Source: Nioella halotolerans (GTDB lineage Bacteria > Pseudomonadota > Alphaproteobacteria > Rhodobacterales > Rhodobacteraceae). From it: a stretch of 63,351 bases of DNA. The translations under genes were made by a program, and so were the position numbers. The number at the start of each line of letters is the position of its first letter. The stretch's first letter is position 1. The notes beneath the pieces are model-generated. The model was not told the DNA's origin and made no database searches. It saw only the letters and a program-made list of their open reading frames with translations. Below, piece by piece: positions 1-11,400 of this stretch. Where the stretch lies: positions 1 to 63,351 of the forward strand of contig QVQC01000075.1 in assembly GCA_003428585.1 (NCBI GenBank). The letters run 5' to 3'.

Positions 1-3000
1 GGCTGGTTTCCGCGCCGGCCTCGCCCCCGCCCAGCCGGTCCACCTCTGCCGCGAGGGCGGAGAGAACGGGGAACCGGAATATATCGGTAATCGACAGCCT
101 GTCCGCTGCGAACTCCGCCCGGATTTCACGATGCGCCTGCACCGCCAGCAATGAATGCCCCCCGAGGTCGAAGAAATGATCCTGCGGGCCAATCCCCTCC
201 ACCCCGAGGATACGGGTCCAGATCGCGGCGATCCGGCCCGATGTGCTGGCCTGCGCAGTGATCGGCGTGACATTGTCGGGGGCCGCGGTGTCGGGGGCCG
301 CGGTGCGGGCGCGCGGCGCGGGCAGCGCGTTGCGGTCGATCTTCTTGTTGGGAGTCAGCGGGAAAGCCTCCATCCGCACCAGATGGGCGGGCACCATGTG
401 CGCGGGCAGGCTGGCTTCAAGGGACGCGCGGATCGTGGCGGGGTCCACCGGCGCGGCCTCGATGTAATAGCCCACCAGCTGCGGGTTGCCGGGGCTGTCC
501 TCGCGCGCGACCACCACCGATTGGCGCAGGCCGGGCACGGCATCGATGCGCGCCTCGATCTCGCCCAGTTCGATCCGGTAGCCGCGCAGCTTGATCTGGT
601 GATCGGCCCGGCCAAGGAAATCGAGCCCGCCATCGGCACGCCACCGCACGAGATCCCCGGTGCGGTAAACGCGGCCCCCCGGGCGGAACGGATCGTCGAG
701 GAACCGCTCCGCGGTCAGGTCCGGGCGCTGCCAGTAGCCGCGCGCGACCCCCTCGCCGCCGATGTAAAGCTCCCCCGGCACGCCGATCGGCACCGGCTGC
801 ATCGCCGCATCCAGAACGTAGGTGTGGGTATTGGCGATGGGGCGCCCGATGCCGGTGATCCCCTCGCCGCCCGTGGCCGGCTGTGTCGTCGACCAGATCG
901 TGGTTTCCGTCGGGCCATACATGTTCTCGATACGGGCACGCGTTGCGCCCCGAAGCTCCGCCACCAGCGATCCGGGCAGCGCCTCACCGCCGATCATCAG
1001 GTGTTTCACGCGGGCCAGTGCCATGCGCGCCTCGTCATTGCCGATCAGCATCCGCGCCATCGACGGCGTGCATTGCAGATGCGTCACGCCATGGCGGATG
1101 ATCTGCGCAGCAATGGAGAAATCATCTTCGGCCAGCGCATCGCCCGCGTTGGCGCGTTTCAACACCTCGGCGATGGGTTCGAGGCCATCCAGCACCTTTT
1201 GCCGCTCGATCCCGTAATCGATGAGGCAGGCAATCTCGTCCACGCCGATCCGTTTCAACTGCTCCACCCGGTCGAGCGCATCCTCCACCGTGCCAAAGAG
1301 GCCGCTGTCGTTGAAATACCGCTCGAAAGCGAAATCGAGGATCGCCTCAAGCTCCTCCTCGCTCAGCACCCCGAGGTCGAGCTGCATCGGGTTGTCCACC
1401 CCCTTGGGCTTCTTGAAGGCGGGGAAGGCCCAGGCGAATTGCTTGATGAGGCCGGCGGCGGATCGCAGATATTCCTTCATCGGGCCGCGCGCGGTCTCTC
1501 GTGCAGCCTCCCGATCCTCGGCGAGGTAGGAATGCAGCATCAGCGTGACCTTGTGATCGGCCGGGTCGCGTCCCGCCTCGCGCAGGGCCGCGTGGTAGAT
1601 GCCGATCTTCTCGCCCACCTCCGCAATGGACTGGCCCAGTAGATGCGTCAGCACGTTGGCGCCGATCGCGCCCGCCTCGCGCCAGGTGTCGGGATTGCCC
1701 GCCGTGGTCACCCAGATCGGCAGTTCCTTCGACACCGGTCGCGGCTGGGTCAGCACCTTGTGCTCGGTCCCGTCGCCCAGCGGAAACGCCACCTCCTCAC
1801 CGCGCCAGAGCGCGCGCAGCGTCTCGATCGTCTCGAACATTGCCGGCTTGTTGGCGGGCGGCGTGTTTTCCGGGCGCAGCACGAAATCATGCGGCTGCCA
1901 GCCCGCCGCGATGCCAAGCGCCGCGCGCCCGTTCGTCAGGTTGTCGATCACCGCCCAATCCTCGGCGATGCGGGCCGGGTGGTGCAGCGGTGCCACGCAG
2001 GACCCCGCCCGCACGGCAAGGTTGCGGGTGACGGCGGCGACGGCGGCGCCGGTCACGGCGGGGTTGGGGTAAGGCCCCCCAAAGGCATGGAAATGGCGTT
2101 CCGGCGTCCAGACGGCACAAAAGCCGTTCTGGTCGGCAAAGCGCGCGCCATCGAGCAGCATCGTGTACTTGTCGCGCCCGGTGCCATCGTCATTGCCCCA
2201 GTAGAACAGGCTGAAGTCCATGCCGCGCCCGGTCTGGCCGATACGGCCCTTGCTGACCATCGCGCGGCTCTCATCCCCCTGGATCACGATGGCGAAGCCG
2301 CGCGCGAGGGTCCAGAACAGCTCCAGCACCGAGATGTCGAAGCTGAGGCTGGTGACGGCCAGCCAGACATCGCCAGCCGCGTGGTCGATGCGCTGGTCCA
2401 TCCCGGCGAAGAAATTGGCCACGTTGCGATGGGTGACCATCACCCCCTTGGGCCGCCCGGTGGAGCCGGAGGTGTAGATCAGGTAGGCCAGATCGTCGGC
2501 GGTGACGCGGGTTTCGGGCGCGGTCGCGGGGGCGGCGGCGATGCGCGGGTCGCGGTCGATTTCCAGCACCTCCGCGCTGCCCGCGGGCAGGCCGTCCACA
2601 AGCGCCGCCTCGGTCAGGATCACGCGCGCGCCGCTATCCTCGATGTAAAGCGCGACGCGGTCCGCCGGGTAATCGGGGTCGAGCGGCACATAGGCCGCGC
2701 CCACCTTCTGGATCGCGAGCGCGCCGACCACCAGATCGGGGGACCGACGCATGTGCAGCCCGACGAAATCGCCCTGCCGCACGCCCAGGGCGGCCAGAAC
2801 CTGCGCGACGCGGTTGGCGCGGGCCTCCAGATCGGCGTAGCTTACGTTCGTGGTCTCGAAGATCAGCGCCGTTGCCTCGGGCGTCTGCGCGGCCTGCGCG
2901 GCAACCATTTGGTGCAGGCAGGTGTCGCGGTCATAGGCCGTTTCGGTCGCGTTCCAGTCGCGGGTCAGCTTTTGGCGTTCGCAATCGGGCACGATGGAAA

Positions 3001-4486
3001 GGTCCGTGACCGGCGTTGCCGCATCGGCGGCCAGCACGTGGGCCAGCCGCGCGGCGACGAGGTCAAGCTCTTCCGGCGCAACCTGCGCGGCATCGGCATG
3101 CAGGGTTTCACCATCCTCCGACAGGGTCAGCGCGGCGCCGGGCACGGGCTGTGCCCCGATGGCAAAGGCGGGCACGGGCAGGCCACGCATCCCCGGGATG
3201 CGCGCGGGCAGATCGGCGGCGAACGGCCCCTTGGCGCGGGCCGTCACGATCCGCTCGGCAAAGCGCATCTCGGCCTCGGCCAGCGTGCCGCCCGCGTCGA
3301 TGGAGACTGGCACCCAAGGCGTCATGTCGCGCGACACCGCGACCGGCAGGCCAAGCGCGAGGTCCACCGCCGCGCCCTCGCCCTTGCGCAAGGCGAGCAT
3401 CGCGAAACGGGCCAGAACCTGCGCGGGCGCGAGGCCAGCGGGCCGCGCGATACGGCGGGTCGCGATCCCCGTGCCGGATCCGGGGTGAAAGGCGAATTGC
3501 GCCGGCGCCATCGCCTCCAGCCGCTTGCGCCAGAAGCGCTCCGCCGGGGCGGCAGCGGCGATGGCCTCGGTGATGGCGCGGGTTTCCCCAAGCATCGGCA
3601 GCCGCGTGCCGGCGGCGAGGTGATCGGCAAGGATCAAGGGCGCGCCATCCACGGCGCGAAAGCCGCCGAGCCTCACCGCCCCATCCGCCACCGCGACGGT
3701 CGCGGTGCCGCCAGTCACTTCCAGAACCGTGCCCGGCGCGCCCTCTGCCGCAACCGGTTCGGCGCTGCCCACCAGCAGAAGCTCGGCTCCGGTATCGAGT
3801 TTCGGGCAGGCCAGCGGGTTCCAGTAATCGCCGTGATCCAGCGCATGAACAATCCGTGTTAGCTCATTGGCAGAACTGGTGAAATCCAGTCGCGCTGCCG
3901 CCTCTGGCCGAGCGTCGCGGGGGTAATAGCTGCGCTTCGAGAGATCCTGTGGCACGCCCTCGGCGCGGCCTTCGGCAAGGGCGTTCATGACCTCCGGGAA
4001 ACTGTCCAGCGCGGCGGCGAAGCACTTGGTGTTCAGCGTCAGCGCGGTCTCGCCCGGGGCAATCTCGACCATGCGCTGCGCAAGGATATTGCCCTCGTCC
4101 ACGCCGCCCGCGATCCGGTGCCATGTGACGCCGTGGGACGCCTCGCCATTCAGAAGCGCCCAGACCGGCGCGTTGAGCCCGGCATAGGCGGGCAGCGGCC
4201 CGTCGTGGAAATTGACCGCGCCCCGGCGCGCCAGCGCCAGCACGTCACCGGCGATGAAATCGAGATTGGCGATGGAAAGAAGCCACTCGAAATCAATATC
4301 TTGCAACCTGTCGTTCAAGCCCTTTCCGGGCGCGATCAGCGGCACGCCCTCCGCCTCGGCCCAGGCGCGAAACTCCGGGCAGCGGGTGACAACGGCGCGC
4401 ACGCTATGGCCGGCCGCCGCCAGCATCCGGGCGCAGTTGAGCGCCAGCGTGTCGTGACCGATAACGAGTGCGGAAAACTGGGACAT
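1..4486 (-). CDS. NRPS with N-terminal formyltransferase and embedded luciferase-like monooxygenase (3' end outside window)
   Basis: About 1495 residues are visible, read right to left from an ATG with AGGAGG 8 nt upstream. Order of domains: methionyl-tRNA-formyltransferase-like domain (residues 1-210; Asn/His in GAVNFHDGPLP and Asp in GGVDEGNIL match the catalytic Asn-His-Asp set); a short condensation-like stretch (about 310-500) with no HHxxxDG; adenylation core up to A3 (IYTSGSTGRPKGV, about 670) and A4 (FDISVLELFW); a flavin-dependent luciferase-like monooxygenase (about 740-1110) of the MupA/Atu3671 type; then A5 (MYGPTETT), A7 (YRTGDL), A8 and A10 (NKKIDR); and a carrier domain (FFDLGGHSLLAV, about 1445). 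The protein would activate one amino acid, load it on the carrier, and supply formyl transfer and oxygenation in cis. The specificity code was not derived. It is last in the PKS-GT-NRPS operon; whether a thioesterase or reductase follows is unknown. Confidence 0.93.
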   Translation of the reverse strand, partial: MSQFSALVIGHDTLALNCARMLAAAGHSVRAVVTRCPEFRAWAEAEGVPLIAPGKGLNDRLQDIDFEWLLSIANLDFIAGDVLALARRGAVNFHDGPLPAYAGLNAPVWALLNGEASHGVTWHRIAGGVDEGNILAQRMVEIAPGETALTLNTKCFAAALDSFPEVMNALAEGRAEGVPQDLSKRSYYPRDARPEAAARLDFTSSANELTRIVHALDHGDYWNPLACPKLDTGAELLLVGSAEPVAAEGAPGTVLEVTGGTATVAVADGAVRLGGFRAVDGAPLILADHLAAGTRLPMLGETRAITEAIAAAAPAERFWRKRLEAMAPAQFAFHPGSGTGIATRRIARPAGLAPAQVLARFAMLALRKGEGAAVDLALGLPVAVSRDMTPWVPVSIDAGGTLAEAEMRFAERIVTARAKGPFAADLPARIPGMRGLPVPAFAIGAQPVPGAALTLSEDGETLHADAAQVAPEELDLVAARLAHVLAADAATPVTDLSIVPDCERQKLTRDWNATETAYDRDTCLHQMVAAQAAQTPEATALIFETTNVSYADLEARANRVAQVLAALGVRQGDFVGLHMRRSPDLVVGALAIQKVGAAYVPLDPDYPADRVALYIEDSGARVILTEAALVDGLPAGSAEVLEIDRDPRIAAAPATAPETRVTADDLAYLIYTSGSTGRPKGVMVTHRNVANFFAGMDQRIDHAAGDVWLAVTSLSFDISVLELFWTLARGFAIVIQGDESRAMVSKGRIGQTGRGMDFSLFYWGNDDGTGRDKYTMLLDGARFADQNGFCAVWTPERHFHAFGGPYPNPAVTGAAVAAVTRNLAVRAGSCVAPLHHPARIAEDWAVIDNLTNGRAALGIAAGWQPHDFVLRPENTPPANKPAMFETIETLRALWRGEEVAFPLGDGTEHKVLTQPRPVSKELPIWVTTAGNPDTWREAGAIGANVLTHLLGQSIAEVGEKIGIYHAALREAGRDPADHKVTLMLHSYLAEDREAARETARGPMKEYLRSAAGLIKQFAWAFPAFKKPKGVDNPMQLDLGVLSEEELEAILDFAFERYFNDSGLFGTVEDALDRVEQLKRIGVDEIACLIDYGIERQKVLDGLEPIAEVLKRANAGDALAEDDFSIAAQIIRHGVTHLQCTPSMARMLIGNDEARMALARVKHLMIGGEALPGSLVAELRGATRARIENMYGPTETTIWSTTQPATGGEGITGIGRPIANTHTYVLDAAMQPVPIGVPGELYIGGEGVARGYWQRPDLTAERFLDDPFRPGGRVYRTGDLVRWRADGGLDFLGRADHQIKLRGYRIELGEIEARIDAVPGLRQSVVVAREDSPGNPQLVGYYIEAAPVDPATIRASLEASLPAHMVPAHLVRMEAFPLTPNKKIDRNALPAPRARTAAPDTAAPDNVTPITAQASTSGRIAAIWTRILGVEGIGPQDHFFDLGGHSLLAVQAHREIRAEFAADRLSITDIFRFPVLSALAAEVDRLGGGEAGAETS

Positions 4487-4505
4487 TGGGTCACCCTCCT
4501 GTGAC

Positions 4506-4526
4506 GCGGGGGATGGCAGCCCCCGC
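4506..4526. repeat. perfect stem-loop between glycosyltransferase and NRPS
   Basis: GCGGGGG and CCCCCGC form a perfect 7-bp stem around the 7-nt loop ATGGCAG. It lies in the 53-bp gap after the glycosyltransferase stop and just ahead of the NRPS ribosome binding site. No T-run follows on the minus strand, so it is more likely an mRNA processing or stability element than a full terminator. Function is inferred from position only. Confidence 0.5.
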
Positions 4527-4539
4527 TAGCGGCTCCGGA

Positions 4540-5487
4540 TCAAACCTGTTTGAATTCATGGGAAATGAGGCTGCGCAAGAAGCGTGGTGGATCGGCTGGC
4601 TTGCGGCCCGAAAGCGCGCAGCGCAGCCGGTGCAAAAGCCCACCCGCGACATGGGCCAGCGCGGCCATTCGCGCATAGGCACGCCCGTGGGTCTTTTCGA
4701 AATAATACCGGCGCGAGGCGAACCAGTAATCGGGCACACGAACCCATTCCTTCATGCCGGTAGACGCGGACCCGATATGCGTTACGGCACTTTCCCTAAC
4801 AAAAACAGTTAAATACCCGGCATCTTTCGCGCGGCGGCAAAGGTCGGTTTCCTCGAAATAGAGAAAGAATCGCTCGTCGAAGAGACCGATTTCCTCCAGC
4901 ATGTCCATCCGCATCATCAGGCTGGCCCCGGCAAGCCAGTCGACGCGGGTCGTGTGCTCGGGCACCGGTACCGGCAGCGCCCGCCCGCGCAGCCAGCGGC
5001 TGACCGGGCCAAGCCGCGCCGCGCCTTCGAATTCGCTGGCGACGGAGGGAAAGCGGAAGGTGGTCAGGTGCGGCGCCCCCTCGGGGCCGTGGATATAGCT
5101 GCCGGCAAGGCCGGTGTCGGGAGAGGTTTGCAGATGGTCCACAAGCGCGCGGATCGCGCCTGGATCGGGGAAGGCGTCGGAATTGAGGATATAGACGTAG
5201 TCGGGCCGCTCCCCATCCGGCAGACCGGCGCGGATCCCGGCATTGTTGCCGGCGCCGAAGCCACCGTTGTGCCCTGCATCGACCACCCGCGTGCGCGGCC
5301 AGCCCCGCTCTGACACCACGCGGGTCATGTGCTCCAACGATCCATCGCGCGAGTCGTTGTCGACGATCACCAACCCGCCCTTGAGGCCCTCCATCTCGCG
5401 CAGCGCGGCCTCGGCGGCGCGCAGGGTCATGTCGGCGGTGCGCCAGTTCAGCACCACGGTCAGCAGCCTTGGGTCATTCGGCGGCAT
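4540..5487 (-). CDS. family 2 glycosyltransferase (rhamnosyltransferase-like)
   Basis: A 315-residue GT-A fold enzyme of glycosyltransferase family 2. Visible motifs: an N-terminal nucleotide-binding start (LTVVLNWRT), VIVDNDSRDGS, GGFGAGNNAGI and YILNSDAFPDP, the last providing the metal-binding acidic pair. Later come DWLAGASLMMR and FLYFEETDLC, typical of the acceptor side of WbbL/RfbF-type rhamnosyltransferases. The start overlaps the end of the PKS gene by 14 bp, so the two are translationally coupled. Its place between PKS and NRPS suggests it glycosylates the product or an intermediate; a role in surface polysaccharide cannot be excluded. No signal peptide is seen, so it is probably cytoplasmic. 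Confidence 0.88.
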   Translation of the reverse strand: MPPNDPRLLTVVLNWRTADMTLRAAEAALREMEGLKGGLVIVDNDSRDGSLEHMTRVVSERGWPRTRVVDAGHNGGFGAGNNAGIRAGLPDGERPDYVYILNSDAFPDPGAIRALVDHLQTSPDTGLAGSYIHGPEGAPHLTTFRFPSVASEFEGAARLGPVSRWLRGRALPVPVPEHTTRVDWLAGASLMMRMDMLEEIGLFDERFFLYFEETDLCRRAKDAGYLTVFVRESAVTHIGSASTGMKEWVRVPDYWFASRRYYFEKTHGRAYARMAALAHVAGGLLHRLRCALSGRKPADPPRFLRSLISHEFKQV

Positions 5488-8400
5488 GGCGACCCTCCCA
5501 TGCCTGCGCGACCTGCCGGGGGCGGTCGGCGGCCTCGATCACCTGCGCCATGCGCGCGGCCAGCACCCGCACATTGGGTTCCAGAACCATGGAATCGTGA
5601 TCGCCCGGCACTTCGTGCACATGCATCCGCGGCGCCCATTCCGTCCAGTCGTTGTCGTGGGTGACATAGGCGCGTTCCGAATTGATCAGCCGCCCGCCGC
5701 CGACCTGCCACTTGCCCGCCAGCGGCGGACGGAACAGGGTCAATGGCCCCTGCCATGGCCGCAAACGGTAGGTGTCGACCGCCTCGAGAAACGCCGCCTC
5801 GATCGCCGCGTCGTGGAAGGCTGCGCCGTCGCCCGGCGCATCGCTCTTGCGCCGGCGCTTCACGATTTCCCAGCGAATGCGGCGCGCCAGCCACCGGGCC
5901 GGGTAGGCCAGCCCGCCGGCCTTCAGCTCTTGCACCTGGATGGCGATCCGGTCGGCGCGGGACAATTCGCGGCGCTGCGGCAGCGGCGTGTCGAGCATGA
6001 CAAGCGCCGAAACCTCCTGCCCGGCCGCCGTCAATTGCTGCGCGATCTCATAGGCGGTGATGCCGCCGCCCGAGAAACCGCCAAGCATGTAGGGGCCTTC
6101 GGGCTGCACCTGCCGGATTTCCGCGATCATGTCGCGCGCCGCCGCCTCGATGGCGCGATGCGGCGCGTCCTCGCCGAAAAGCCCCTTGGCCTGCAACCCG
6201 TAGAACGCCCGGTCATGGCCCAGAAGATGCGCCAGATGGCGCAGGTTCAGCACGTTGCCAAACATGCCCGCGACAAGGAAAAAGGGCGTTTTCGGTCCGC
6301 CCTCGCCCTGGTGCATCGGCACCAGGTGGGTGAAGCGGCGGGCAGGCTCGGCGGGGGTGAGCGGTGCCTGCCCGGCATCGTCCACAACGCCCTGCGCCGC
6401 GATCAACGCGGCGATCTTGCGGATCGTCGGCGCCTCGAACAGCACCGAGATCGGGAAATCCACCGACCAGCGTTTGCGGATCATCGCGAAAAGCCGCACG
6501 GCAATCAGTGAATGCCCCCCGAGATCGAAGAAACTGTCCTCCGCGCCAACTCGCGCAACGCCCAGAAGATCGCGCCAGAACCCGGCAAGGGTTTCCTTGA
6601 TCGCGCCCTCGGGCTCGACGAAATCGCTGCCGAGATCGGGGCGGTCGAACCCGGCGCTTGGCCGGTCCTCCGCGGTATCGGCGCCCGCCTGCGCGATCAG
6701 CGCCTCAAGGTCGAGCGAGGAGATCACCACCTGCGACACCGGGCTGGCCAGCGCCTTCAGGAACGCCTCGGCGCCTTCCTCGGGCCGGATGCCCTGCGAA
6801 ACAGCGTGGCGCAGGCGTTCCTCGGCGGGCGACAGCGGGCGCGGCCCGTCGGCTTCGGCCTGTCTGGCCGGGGCCGCGGCGAAGGCGATATCGCCCGCCA
6901 GCCGGCGAATGGTGAACCCCGCGATCTCGACGCAGACCGTTCCATCGGGCGCGGCCAGCGTGATGTCGAAGCGCGCGGTCTGGTCCTCGGCGCGGTTCTC
7001 GGCCGCGTTGCGGACATGCGACACGAGCTCCGCGGGAAGCGCGCGGAACACCTTGACCGAGGCGTAGCTGACCGGCACCCAGAGCGCCTTTGCCTCGTAG
7101 CCGTCGATAAGGTCCATCGCCCAGCCGGTCGCCATGTCCAGCAGCCCGGGCGGCAATTGCCAACTTGGCTCGTGGACGTCGAGCGTCAGCCGCGCCAGAC
7201 CCTCGCCGTCACCAAGCTGCATCTCTCGCATCACGCGCCAATTCGGGCCGAAGCGCAGATGCGCCTCCTGCGGCGCGGCAAGCCAGCCGCCGGGGTCCGC
7301 CCGCGTGGCGGCGCCCATGCGCGCCGCCAGCGCCGGGATATCGAGCGGTTCGGGCGCGGCCATTGGCAGCAAGTGAATCGCGGCCTCGGCGTTCTGCTCC
7401 CAGCCCGCGCCCTCGGGGGCGCTTTCGACGCGGAGATCATAGCCTTGGTCGCTGCGCGGCAGGGTCAGGCGGATACGGGTCGTCTGGCCATCCGCGGCAC
7501 GCAGGGGGCGCAGGAACCACAGGTCGCGGATCTCGAAGGGCTGATGCTCGCCCTGCCCGTCCAACGCCTCGGCCACGAGTTCCAGATAGGCGGTGCCGGG
7601 CAGCAATGCGTCGCCCGCCTTGGTGCGGTGCTGGTCCAGAACCCAGCGATCTTCGGGGCGCCACTCGGCCATGAACCGGCGGTTGCCGTCCGTGTCGAAC
7701 CCGGCATGGTCAAGCAGCGGCAGGTCCACGGGGCTTGGTGCCGGCGGCTCGGCAACGCGCGCCTGCATCGCCTCGGCCGCCATGCCGACACCCGACCAGA
7801 TGCCCCAGTCGATGGCCAGCACCCGCGTCTTGCCGCCCGCGCGCGCCTTGGCCACGGCGTTCAGGTAGTCGTTGGCGGCGACGTAGTCGACCTGCCCCGC
7901 CGGCGCGGTCGCGGTGGAACTGGAGGAAAACAGCACCATCCAGTCGAGCGCACCATCGGGGAACAGGCTGTCCAGCACCTGCGTGCCGTGGATTTTCGGG
8001 GTGAAGACATCCTCGATGCTGCCCGGCGACTTGGCTAGGATCGGCGCGTCGTCGATGACGCCCGCGGCGTGGATCACGCCATTGACAGGGCCGAAGGCGG
8101 CCTCGGCCTCGGCCAGTGCGGCGCGCATGTCCTCGATGTTGGAGACATCGGCGGCCAGCGGCAGAACCTCGCCGCCGGCCGCCTCCAGCCGCTGCACGGC
8201 ACGGATGCGGGCGGCGGTGCGGTCGGCGGGCGCGGCATTGCGCAGCAGCACCCGCCAGCGGTCGCGCGGCGGCAGCCCGCTGCGCGAGACCAGGACGATG
8301 CGTGCCTTGTAGCGCCGGATCAGGGCCTCGGCCACGGCAGTGCCGATGCCGCCATAGCCGCCGGTCAGCAGCACGGTGGCGCCCTCGCGGATCTCGGGCA

Positions 8401-11400
8401 TTGCACCCTCGGGCAGGTCGCTGCGCCGCCAGCCCTGTTCATGGCGCTTGCCGGCCCGGTGCGCAGCCACCCGGCTGGCGGGGTCGGACAGAAGCTCCTC
8501 CAGCACCGCGTCGTCATCGGGCGCCTCAAGGTCGAGCGTGCCGACCGTCACGGCGGGGAACTCGCGCGGGATCACCCGTGCCGGCCCCATAACGGTGGCT
8601 TTGGACGGGTAGGACAGCGGCTCGTCCCGGACCTGTGCGGCCCCGTTGGTAATCACGTCGATATGCAGCGCCCCGGCGCCCGCCTCGGCCCAGGCCTGCG
8701 CGAGGTAGAAAAGCGACCAGAAGCCCTGTTCCTGCATCCGGTGAAAGAAGCTCGACCCCGGACGGTGGTGCTCGCCTTGCGTGAGCAGCCACAGATGCGC
8801 GATGCGGGTGGGCAGGCCAGTGTCCTCGGCCAATGCACGCAGAAGCTGGTCATAGCCCTCGCGCCCCCGCTCCGGCGGCAGGACATAGCCCATGCCAGTG
8901 CGCGCGAAGGCATCGCCGGGGCGCACGAGCGTCACCACGTGGCCCGCCGCCTGCAGCCGGGCCCCGACGCGGTCGGCCAGCCCAGTTTCATCGGCAAATA
9001 GAAGCCAAGTCTCGCAGGCCGCGTCGGACAGGTCGCCCGAAACGTCCACCTCGCAAGGTGCATAGGTCGGCCGCCAGCGGGGGGTCCAGCCCCATCGCGC
9101 CGGGTCCTCCTCGCGCATCGGCCACTCCACCTCCGGCGCAGTCTGCGGCGTGGCGGGCTCTATGAAATAGGGGCTCTTCTGGAATGCATAGGTCGGCAGA
9201 ACCACCCGGTTGCGCCGCGCCGCGCCCCAGTATTGCCCCCAGTCGAAGCTGCCGCCCACGGCCCAGATCCGGCCAAGGGTGGCAAGGAAATAGGCATCGT
9301 CCGGGGTAGAATCGTCGGGGTGGCGCAGGCTGTTGATCACCTGGTTGGCGTCGATATCGGGATGCTGCCCAGCCAGCGAGGTCAGCGCCTTGCCCGGCCC
9401 AACTTCCAGGTAGACACGGGACGGCGACGCGGCCAGTGTCGCCAGCCCGTCGGCGAAGCGCACCGTGCCGCGCAGATGGGCGACCCAGTAATCAGGGTCC
9501 GTCGCCTCGGCATCCGTCAGGATCTGGCCGGAGCGGTTGGACATCACCGGGATCCGTGGCGGGTGGAGGGGGATGGCGCGCAGATAGGCGCCGAAACGCT
9601 CGAGGATCGGATCGAGCAGCCGCGAATGGGCGGCGATGTCGATGGCGATCCGCTGGCAGTGCACCTCCTCGGCCGCGAGCCGCCCCGCCAGCCGGTCGAG
9701 CGCGGCCTCGGGGCCGGAGGCGACGGTCAGGTCCGGCCCGTTGACCACGGCGAGATCGAGATCCTCACCAAGGTAAGGCGCCAGCGCCTCGGGCGACAGC
9801 GCGACCGACAGCATGCCCCCCCTCTCGACCGTTTCCATCAGCTGCCCGCGCAGATGCACAAGGCCGATGCAATCCTCGAAGGACAGGACACCGGCCAGGC
9901 AGGCGGCGGTATTCTCGCCCATGGAATGGCCGATCAGCGCACGCGGCCGCACCCCCCAGCTGATCCAGAGCTGCGCCAGCGCGTATTCCACGATCATCAC
10001 GAGCGGCAGCTGCACCGAGGGCCGCATCAGCTGTGTTTCAGCTTCTTCGGCCCGGTCCGGCGCCGGCAGCCAGAGCGACCGGATATCGACGTCGAGATTC
10101 GGTTCGAGTACGTCGAGGCCGCGATCCATCCAGTCGGCGAAGACCGGCTCGGTCTCATACAAGTCGCGCGCCATGTTCACGTATTGCGCGCCGCCGCCGG
10201 GAAACATGAAGGTGATTTCAGGGTCATCGGCAACCTGGCGATGCGTAAAGACCCGGCGCGGATCGTTCTCGCGCAGGGCGGCGGCGGCATCTTGCGCGGT
10301 TTCGGCCACCACGACGCGGCGATGCTCAAAGGCGCGGCGACCTTCTTTCAGCGTCCAGGCGATATCGGCCAGATCGTCCTGCGTGCCATCCAGATGCGCG
10401 GCGAGGCGGTCCGTGTTGCCGTCCAGCGACGCCTTTCCATGCGCCGAGAGGCAGAGCAGCTGGAAGGGCCAGTCGCAAGCCTCGCTGGCCGCGCGCCGGG
10501 GCGCTTCCTCCAGCACCACATGGGCATTGGTGCCGCCGACACCCAGCGAGTTGACCCCGGCCCGCGCCGGATGGTCGGTCTGCGGCCAATCGGTCAGCCG
10601 GTCGTTGACGGTGAAAGGCGAGCCCGCGAAGTCGATGGCCGGGTTGGGGGCCTCATAGCCCAGCGACGGCGGCATCTGCCGGTGATACAGCGCCAGCGCC
10701 GCCTTGATCAGGCTGGCAACGCCGGCAGCGGTGTCGAGATGGCCGATATTGGTCTTGACCGATCCGATGCGGCAAAAGCCCGTCGCTTCTGTCGTGCGGC
10801 GAAAGGCGTCGGTCAGCGCGGCAACCTCGATCGGGTCGCCCAGATAGGTGCCGGTTCCGTGGCATTCCACGTAGTCGATACTGTCCGCACTCACCCCGGC
10901 CAGCGCGTGGGCCTCGGCGATCGCCTCGGCTTGGCCTGTAACGGAGGGCGCGAGATAGCCCGCCTTGTCGGCGCCATCATTGTTCACCGCCGAGCCCTTG
11001 ATTATGGCCCAGATGTGATCCCCGTCGCGGATCGCGTCCGCCGCCCGGCGCAGCACCACGCAGCCCGCACCGGAGCCGAACACCGTGCCCTGCGCGCGGT
11101 GGTCGAAGGCATGGCATGCGCCGTCGGGCGACAGGATCTCGCCGTCCTTGTGGATGTAGCCGCGCCCCTGCGGAAGCTCGATCGTCACGCCGCCCGCAAG
11201 CGCCATGTCGCATTCGCCGGTCAGAAGCGCCTGGGCCGCGTAATGGGTGGCGACGAGCGAGGTGGAACAGGCCGTTTGCAGGCTGATCGCGGGGCCACGC
11301 AGATCGAAGATATGACTGGCCCGCGTGGCCATGAAATCCTTGTCGTTGCCGGTATGGCGCAGCAGGAACATGCCGGTCTGATCGACAAGGTCACGGTTGG

